NCBI RefSeq assembly: GCF_010725485.1
Contig: NZ_AP022598.1
Location: forward strand, 3,224,001-3,288,000
Direction of reading: 5' to 3'
From: Mycolicibacterium parafortuitum
Lineage (GTDB): Bacteria > Actinomycetota > Actinomycetes > Mycobacteriales > Mycobacteriaceae
DNA: 64,000 nucleotides
In this document: piece after piece, positions 59,460 through 64,000 of the stretch
Layout of the letters: each line of letters starts with the position of its first letter
Numbering within the stretch: the first letter of the stretch is position 1
Notes under the pieces: model-generated
The model's input: the letters and a program-made list of their open reading frames with translations, nothing else
The model's database searches: none
Told to the model about the DNA's origin: nothing
Made by a program: the position numbers and the translations under genes

Positions 59460-60199
59460 CGAGCCACCTGTTCCTGCACCGCCTGCCGGTGGAGTGTGTT
59501 GCGCAGCACGAAGAACATCACCGCGACGAACACCGCGAACGCGACGAAGCGCAGCCAGAACGAGATCTCACCGTCCCAGGCGAGTGGGCCCGTGCGGAAA
59601 ACCGCCGCCGCTGCCGCAGGTGCCATCGCGACCCCGGTGAGAACCGCGAAATGCCCGACCCAGCGCGGAAATACAGCGTTGGGTCCGGTGTCGAGATACA
59701 CCGCCAGGCCCAGCAACAGATTCTGTGCGACGAGCATGCCCACCGGTGCGACCAGCGTGATCCACGCCAGATCGTTGAGCAGCAGCAGTAGTTCGGGGTT
59801 ACGGTCGGGGCGGAAGGCCGCGACGAGATAGAAGATGTCGGCGAGCGCGAACAAGGTGGCGCCGCTGACCGCCGCGGTCAGGTAGCAGTACGCGAGCGCG
59901 TGGCTCTGCGTCGTCATCCGCTTCATCTGGACGACGATCACCATGAAGAACGGCAACAGCATAATCGCGCAGAGGTTGTAAGTGATCATGCTGAACCGGA
60001 TCAACGCGGTGTTGTCGGCGTAGAAGCCGGCGACTTCGTCGGCGGACATCTGTGGCGACATCGGCGGCAGAAAGCCGGGAAACGCCACGAACGCGATCAG
60101 CAACACCACGCCGAAGACCGGCGCCGTCCACAGCGCGATCAATTGCGTCCGGATGTTGGCCGTCTGCGGCAGATCTTCGGCTTCGGCGAGAATCTGCAT
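59456..60199 (-). CDS. Multi-pass membrane protein of unknown function, paralogue 2
   Basis: A 247-aa protein with about six helices (VFGVVLLIAFVAFPGFL; ITYNLCAIMLLPFFMVIVVQ; VSGATLFALADIFYLVA and others). A conserved block VQMKRMTTQSHALAYC and AFRPDRNPELLLLLNDLAW is shared with paralogue 1. ATG 60199 has GAGGGGG at good distance; GTG 60214 is possible. It is the first gene of the operon, downstream of two palindromic operator-like sites. Confidence 0.82.
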   Translation of the reverse strand: MQILAEAEDLPQTANIRTQLIALWTAPVFGVVLLIAFVAFPGFLPPMSPQMSADEVAGFYADNTALIRFSMITYNLCAIMLLPFFMVIVVQMKRMTTQSHALAYCYLTAAVSGATLFALADIFYLVAAFRPDRNPELLLLLNDLAWITLVAPVGMLVAQNLLLGLAVYLDTGPNAVFPRWVGHFAVLTGVAMAPAAAAAVFRTGPLAWDGEISFWLRFVAFAVFVAVMFFVLRNTLHRQAVQEQVAR

Positions 60200-60217
60200 C
60201 CACTGCCCCCTCACATG

Positions 60218-60260
60218 GAAGTAGCCGACCGGCTACTTCGCTCGAGAGTAGCCGATCGGC
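60218..60260. promoter_or_regulatory. Double operator before the membrane operon
   Basis: GAAGTAGCCG-AC-CGGCTACTTC (60218-60239) is a perfect 10-bp inverted repeat. A second, partial copy GTAGCCGATCGGC is at 60248-60260. Both lie 19-61 bp upstream of the ATG at 60199, typical for a TetR-type repressor. The core CCGAYYGG resembles the 3028-3041 site only loosely. Confidence 0.65.
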
Positions 60261-60291
60261 AACCGAACGTGTAGGGGTGAGCGCCGATCCG

Positions 60292-61446
60292 TCAGAGCGA
60301 CAGGATCGTCGCCGATGCGGTGCCCGGTGCGCCGTAGACCTGCGCCAACCCGACGCGGGGGGTGCCGGGTACCTGGCGCTCGCCGGCTTCGCCGCGCAGC
60401 TGCCGCACCAGCTCGTGGACCTGGCGCAGCCCGGACGCGCCGATCGGCTCACCGTTGGCGATCAACCCGCCGTCGGTGTTGACCGGGATGCTCCCGCCGA
60501 TCTCGGTAGCCCCGTCGGCCAGCAGCTTCTCCTGTTCGCCGTCGGCACACAGGCCGGTCTCGGCCATGTGAATGACCTCGGCGCCTGCGTCGGTGTCCTG
60601 CAGCTGGGCGATGTCGACATCCTCGGGGCCGATGCCCGCTGCCTCGTATGCCGCCTTGGCGGCGTAGACCGTCGGTGACGGGTCCTCGTCCAGCGGCGCC
60701 GACGTCGCGTGCACCTCGTAGGCGCCGAAGGTGCGGGTGCGGATCTCGCTCGCCCGTACGAAGACCGGCTTGTCGGTGTACCTGTGCGCGATGTCGGCGC
60801 GGCACATGATGACCGCCGCGGCACCCTCGTCGGGTGCGCAGAACATGTACTGCCGCAGCGGGTAGTTCAGCACCGGTGACGCCATGATCTCCTCGACGGA
60901 AATCTCCTTGCGCCGGAACGCATTCGGATTCTTCTCGCCGTTGCGGAAGTTCTTGTTGGCCACCCGCGCCAACGTCTCCTCGGAGATGTTGTGCTTGTGG
61001 ATGTAGTGGTTGGCCTTCATGCCGAAGAACTTGGTGGTGACGAACTGCCCGTTCTCCGCATACCACTGTGGCAGCGCGAGTTTGGCCGGATCGTCGGTGA
61101 ACGCGCCACGGGGGTGCTTGTCCAGTCCGATCGCGATCCCGATGTCGTACTTGCCCAGCCGGATCGTGTCGGCGGTCTGCTGGATCGCCGAGGCGGCGGT
61201 CGCGCACGCGTTGAACACATTGGTGAACGTGATGCCTGTCAGGCCGACCAGCCGGGTCACCGCGTCAGGGTTGGACACCTCGTAGCTGCCGCCGAAACCG
61301 AACTGGATGTCCTTCCAGTCCAGACCGGCGTCGGTCAGCGCGGACTGGATGGCCTCCGCGCCCATCTCCATCGCCGTCTTGTCGAACCGGCCGAACGGAT
61401 GCAGGCCGACGCCGATGATCGCGACGTCGTTGGCTGAACTCGTCAT
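60292..61446 (-). CDS. Thiolase-like protein (lipid-transfer/aldolase type)
   Basis: A 384-aa thiolase-fold protein. C81 is present (NACATAAS), but the usual His region is QLQDTDAG and the GHP motif is changed to NGEPIGASG. It therefore lacks the canonical histidines, as lipid-transfer-protein aldolases do. It is preceded by a DUF35 zinc-ribbon gene 10 bp upstream, the arrangement of Ltp2 with ChsH2-type partners. A retro-aldol or related side-chain cleavage role is the best inference. ATG 61446 is clear. Confidence 0.88.
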   Translation of the reverse strand: MTSSANDVAIIGVGLHPFGRFDKTAMEMGAEAIQSALTDAGLDWKDIQFGFGGSYEVSNPDAVTRLVGLTGITFTNVFNACATAASAIQQTADTIRLGKYDIGIAIGLDKHPRGAFTDDPAKLALPQWYAENGQFVTTKFFGMKANHYIHKHNISEETLARVANKNFRNGEKNPNAFRRKEISVEEIMASPVLNYPLRQYMFCAPDEGAAAVIMCRADIAHRYTDKPVFVRASEIRTRTFGAYEVHATSAPLDEDPSPTVYAAKAAYEAAGIGPEDVDIAQLQDTDAGAEVIHMAETGLCADGEQEKLLADGATEIGGSIPVNTDGGLIANGEPIGASGLRQVHELVRQLRGEAGERQVPGTPRVGLAQVYGAPGTASATILSL

Positions 61447-61456
61447 GGTCGCTTCC

Positions 61457-61897
61457 TCAGTTCTCGACGGGCCGGAAGGCGAAGGTGACGACCTCGGTCC
61501 CGTCCTCGTCCTTGGTGAACGGGATCATGGTCAGCTCGACCGGCTGGCCGAATTTCAGCTTCTCCGGGTCGTTCTCGGTGAGGCGGCCCTCGACGCGGAT
61601 CGTGTCGTCAAGTTGGACGAGACCGACCCCGAACGGTACGAAATCCTTTCCGGCCGGGCCCTTGTACGGCGCTCCGGGCGGGAAGCCCTGCGTCGTCCAG
61701 GCGACCAGCGTGCCGCGCCGGGGGAGCAGCACATCGGACATCTCACCGCCACTGCACTTCGGGCAGCGCTGCTGCACCGGGAAGGTGGTGGCACCGCAGC
61801 CGGCGCAGGTGCTGCCGACGAGCTGCGGATCTGAGTTCGGCCAGGTGGAGATTTCGGGCGCCAACGCCCGCTGCGTGCTCGACACGTGATTGACCAT
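61457..61897 (-). CDS. DUF35 zinc-ribbon OB-fold protein
   Basis: A 146-aa protein. The rubredoxin-like zinc ribbon has four Cys (CAGC and CPKC near residues 31-48), followed by an OB fold (GTLVAWTTQGFPPGAPYKG, VPFGVGLVQLDDTIRVEGRL). It is the acyl-CoA-binding partner of thiolase-like proteins. ATG 61897 lies 5 bp from a GAGAAY-type operator and it is translated just ahead of the thiolase-like gene. Confidence 0.9.
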   Translation of the reverse strand: MVNHVSSTQRALAPEISTWPNSDPQLVGSTCAGCGATTFPVQQRCPKCSGGEMSDVLLPRRGTLVAWTTQGFPPGAPYKGPAGKDFVPFGVGLVQLDDTIRVEGRLTENDPEKLKFGQPVELTMIPFTKDEDGTEVVTFAFRPVEN

Positions 61898-61901
61898 AAT
61901 C

Positions 61902-61916
61902 GGAAATGACGTTCTC
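61902..61916. promoter_or_regulatory. GAGAAY-N3-RTTCTC-like operator in the DUF35/VOC divergent region
   Basis: GGAAATGACGTTCTC matches the motif with two mismatches in the left half. A second inverted arrangement, GTTCTC-N7-GAGAAC, spans 61911-61929. It sits 5 bp from the DUF35 start. Confidence 0.45.
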
Positions 61917-61980
61917 GTCTACAGAGAACAATGCCGGGGAACCCCGGTATTCGGCACCGATCGCCTGTTACCGTGCCGGC

Positions 61981-62499
61981 GTGAAGCCTCCCGGTGCCAT
62001 TCGTCAGATCGGCTACGTCGTCACTGATCTGGATCGCGCGCTGGACGGTTGGGTCTGTCTGGGTGTCGGGCCGTGGTTCGTGATCCGCAACCTCGAACAG
62101 CGTGTGACCTATCGCGGCGTGCCGTGCGAGATCACGCTGTCGCTGGCGCTGGCCAACAGCGGGGACATGCAGGTCGAGGTGATCTGTCAGCACGACGACA
62201 CCCCGAGCGTGTTCACCGAGTTCCTCGCCGCCCGCGGCCCCGGCTTTCACCAGTTGGCTTATTGGACAGAGGATTTCGAATCCACCATGGCCGGACTGGC
62301 CGAGACCGGATGGCCGGTGGTGTGGTCCGGTGGTGAGGATGTCGGCACACGGTTCGCCTATCTGGAACCGCCCGGTGGCCCCGCGGCCGCCATCGAGATC
62401 ATGGAGCTGACCGATGCCACCTCGGGGATGGCGACGTTCCTGCGCGACGCGGCGGCGTCGTGGGACGGCACGGACCCGATCCGGGAGTTGTCCGGCTGA
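61981..62499 (+). CDS. VOC/glyoxalase-like protein
   Basis: A 172-aa vicinal-oxygen-chelate-fold protein: IRQIGYVVTDLDRALDGWVC at the N-terminus, FHQLAYWTEDFESTMAGL in the second half and YLEPPGGPAAAIEIMEL near residue 140. Metal-type residues (His in FHQLAYW, Glu in IEIMEL) are visible. Start chosen is GTG 61981, giving the normal family beginning; an open frame from ATG 61906 would run through the operator. Members are isomerases, lyases or dioxygenases. It is divergent from the DUF35-thiolase pair. Confidence 0.85.
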   Translation: MKPPGAIRQIGYVVTDLDRALDGWVCLGVGPWFVIRNLEQRVTYRGVPCEITLSLALANSGDMQVEVICQHDDTPSVFTEFLAARGPGFHQLAYWTEDFESTMAGLAETGWPVVWSGGEDVGTRFAYLEPPGGPAAAIEIMELTDATSGMATFLRDAAASWDGTDPIRELSG

Positions 62500-62505
62500 C
62501 GGGCG

Positions 62506-63222
62506 TCACTTGCCCTTGTTCATCACCTTGTCCGCGGCGGCCCAGTGCTCGTCGGACACCCATAGGTGCGCGAACGCGGCGACCGCTTCCGTCGTGGACG
62601 CTCCGCGCATCACCCGCTTGACCTGACCCGCCGGGCGCTTGGCCAGCAGCCGGGCGGTCAGGCGCCACTGCTCGTCGAAACTGGCCCGCGGAATCACCTG
62701 GTCGATCAGACCGATGCGTTCCGCGTCGGTGGCCGCCAGGATCCGCCCGGTGCCTGCCAGCAGCAGTGCCCGGCTGTAGCCGACGAGTTCCACCAGGCGC
62801 TCGGCCCCGCCCCACGCGGGCATGATCTCCAGGGCCACCTGATTGAAGCCGATCTTGATGTCGTCAGCGGCAAGCCGGATGTCGGCGGACACCGCGAACT
62901 CGGCCCCGCCACCCAGGGCATGACCGTTGAGCGCGGCCACCGTCGGACCCGGGAACCCCGCGATGCGGTCGCAGATCGAGCGCATCCGTAAGGACATCGC
63001 GCCGGCCTGTTCGACGGTGCGCAACGCGCTCAGTTCCTTGAGGTCGCCGCCGGAGACGAACGCCTTGTCGCCCGCGCCGGTCAGGGCCAGCGCCGCCGCC
63101 CCGCCGGCACCGTCGAGAGCCTCGTCGAGCTGGTCCATCGTCTCGAGCGAGATCGCGTTGCGCGCGTGCGGCCGATCGATCGTGATGATCGCCAGACCGT
63201 CATCGATCTCCAGCTCGACCAT
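62506..63222 (-). CDS. Enoyl-CoA hydratase/isomerase-family protein
   Basis: A 238-aa crotonase-fold enzyme. The oxyanion motifs are KAFVSGGDLKELS near residue 55 and ALNGHALGGGAEFAVSADIR near 95. The second catalytic-region segment ALEIMPAWGGAERL near 130 carries a Glu. It hydrates or isomerises enoyl-CoA. ATG 63222 has AAGGAG upstream. It is convergent with the VOC gene and divergent from an acyl-CoA synthetase gene. Confidence 0.9.
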   Translation of the reverse strand: MVELEIDDGLAIITIDRPHARNAISLETMDQLDEALDGAGGAAALALTGAGDKAFVSGGDLKELSALRTVEQAGAMSLRMRSICDRIAGFPGPTVAALNGHALGGGAEFAVSADIRLAADDIKIGFNQVALEIMPAWGGAERLVELVGYSRALLLAGTGRILAATDAERIGLIDQVIPRASFDEQWRLTARLLAKRPAGQVKRVMRGASTTEAVAAFAHLWVSDEHWAAADKVMNKGK

Positions 63223-63250
63223 CCGGTCATTCTCCTTCTACGGTATTGGC

Positions 63251-63269
63251 ATTCTCGCAGGCGGAGAAT
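63251..63269. promoter_or_regulatory. ATTCTC-N7-GAGAAT inverted repeat before divergent fatty-acid genes
   Basis: Convergent ATTCTC and GAGAAT half-sites lie in the 93-bp gap between enoyl-CoA hydratase (start 63222) and acyl-CoA synthetase (start 63316). The spacing differs from the N3 motif, so it may be two half-sites of the same family of operators. Confidence 0.4.
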
Positions 63270-63315
63270 AGCATCGCCTCGCATCTCCTTGCCGACGGGA
63301 AGGTGGCTCCACGCC

Positions 63316-64000
63316 ATGCGAAGGATCCCTGCAGAGCTCGTCGAACGATACGAGCGCGAGGGCTATTGGACCCGCGAGACCCTCGGCGACATGTTGGCCG
63401 ACGGGCTCAAGAAGAGTCCGGACGCCGGCTTCTACGTGCACTCTGCCATGCGGCCGTATTCGGGCACCTTCGGCGACGTCGAGCACGATGCGCGGCGGTT
63501 GGCCGCCGGACTGCGGGAGCGCGGCGTCGGGGCCGGCGACGTGGTCGCCCTGCAACTGCCGAACTGGCGGGAGGCAGCGGTCACGTTCTGGGCTTCGGCG
63601 TTCCTCGGTGCCGTCGTGGTGCCGATCGTGCACTTCTACGGGCGCAAGGAACTGGCGCACATCCTGGCGACCGCCGCACCGCGGGTGTTCGTGACCACCG
63701 GAGAGTTCGGCCGTCTGCGTTATCAGCCCGACCTGTGTGCCGGCGTGCCGATCGTCGCCTTGGTCGGCGACGAACACGAGTCCTCGGGTCACGTTTATGC
63801 ATTCGAGGATCTGCTCGCGGCCGAACCGATGCAAGGCACGGTCGCCGCCGACCCGGCCGCGCCGGCGCTGATCGCGTTCACCTCGGGCACCACCCGGGAT
63901 CCCAAGGGTGTGATCCACAGCCACCAGACGCTGAGCTTCGAGACCCGCCAGCTACTGGAGAACTACCCGCCTGACCGCGGTCGGCAACTGACCGCGACCC
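63316..64000 (+). CDS. Acyl-CoA synthetase (AMP-binding), N-terminal part, truncated by window edge
   Basis: An uninterrupted frame of 228 codons from ATG 63316 to the window end. Residues about 40-140 show the AMP-binding domain start (LAAGLRERGVGAGDVVALQL, PNWREAAVTFWASAFLGAVV, VPIVHFYGRKELAHIL). The P-loop-like A3 motif TSGTTRDPKGVIHSH is near residue 194. This is a full-type acyl- or aryl-CoA ligase, activating an acid with ATP. It is divergent from enoyl-CoA hydratase. The C-terminal domain lies outside the window. Confidence 0.9.
   Translation, partial: MRRIPAELVERYEREGYWTRETLGDMLADGLKKSPDAGFYVHSAMRPYSGTFGDVEHDARRLAAGLRERGVGAGDVVALQLPNWREAAVTFWASAFLGAVVVPIVHFYGRKELAHILATAAPRVFVTTGEFGRLRYQPDLCAGVPIVALVGDEHESSGHVYAFEDLLAAEPMQGTVAADPAAPALIAFTSGTTRDPKGVIHSHQTLSFETRQLLENYPPDRGRQLTAT

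Noticed and set aside
61906..61980. ATG 61906 as start of the VOC protein
   Set aside because: The added 25 residues do not resemble the family and the region contains the operator-like repeat. GTG 61981 gives the normal N-terminus.

Overview
The window looks like a high-GC actinobacterial chromosome, most likely a fast-growing environmental Mycobacterium (Mycolicibacterium). This is inferred from gene content: a complete yrbE-mce import operon, five cytochrome P450s with small [3Fe-4S]-type ferredoxins, a mycofactocin-type SDR, an F420-type LLM oxidoreductase and mycobacterial-style secreted proteins. Genes are tightly packed with many ATGA/GTGA overlaps. No intergenic gap exceeds 300 bp. 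No tRNA, rRNA, CRISPR array, transposase or prophage gene was seen.

Layout. (1) 1-3.0 kb, minus strand: an AveC-like membrane protein, a MoxR/NorQ-type AAA+ ATPase and a truncated NorD-like protein, divergent from a TetR gene. (2) 3.9-13.0 kb, plus strand: an oxygenase island. It has two paralogous modules, each a Rieske oxygenase plus a ~112-aa partner, together with a degenerate amidohydrolase, a MarR regulator, a KshB-like reductase, an SDR, a TauD-type dioxygenase and a CMD-fold protein. (3) 13.1-18.4 kb: three P450s with two ferredoxins, plus a DUF1330 protein and a hydrolase. (4) 18.5-28.6 kb, mostly minus: two beta-hydroxyacid dehydrogenases, three hydrolase/amidohydrolase types, a DUF35-thiolase fusion, a ferredoxin with a NuoF-like flavoprotein, and a Rieske ferredoxin. 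(5) 28.8-35.4 kb, plus: two acyl-CoA dehydrogenases, LLM oxidoreductase, sulfotransferase, TIM-barrel isomerase and a DUF1214 protein. (6) 36.0-39.2 kb, minus: P450, ferredoxin and two SDRs. (7) 39.4-54.1 kb, plus: one apparent long operon of aldehyde dehydrogenase, CoA-transferase, HMG-CoA-synthase-like/OB-fold protein, thiolase, YrbEA-YrbEB and MceA-F. (8) 54.2-57.8 kb: three secreted proteins, a P450 and a TetR. (9) 57.8-60.2 kb, minus: a four-gene membrane operon with COX3- and COX4-like subunits. (10) 60.3-64.0 kb: thiolase, DUF35 protein, VOC protein, enoyl-CoA hydratase and the start of an acyl-CoA synthetase.

Inferred theme: uptake of a hydrophobic alicyclic or isoprenoid/steroid-like substrate by the Mce system, hydroxylation by P450s and Rieske enzymes, oxidation by SDR and aldehyde dehydrogenases, CoA activation, and beta-oxidation or retro-aldol side-chain cleavage (two-subunit acyl-CoA dehydrogenases and three thiolase/DUF35 sets, as in the Ltp2-ChsH2 logic of cholesterol catabolism). 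The substrate cannot be read from the sequence.

Regulation: a recurring GAGAAY-N3-RTTCTC palindrome precedes several of these transcription units and suggests a shared regulon. A separate TCAA[CG]TACTTG site precedes the Rieske and reductase genes beside the MarR gene. Short direct repeats sit exactly on coupled stop/start junctions at four places, much like MIRU-type elements.
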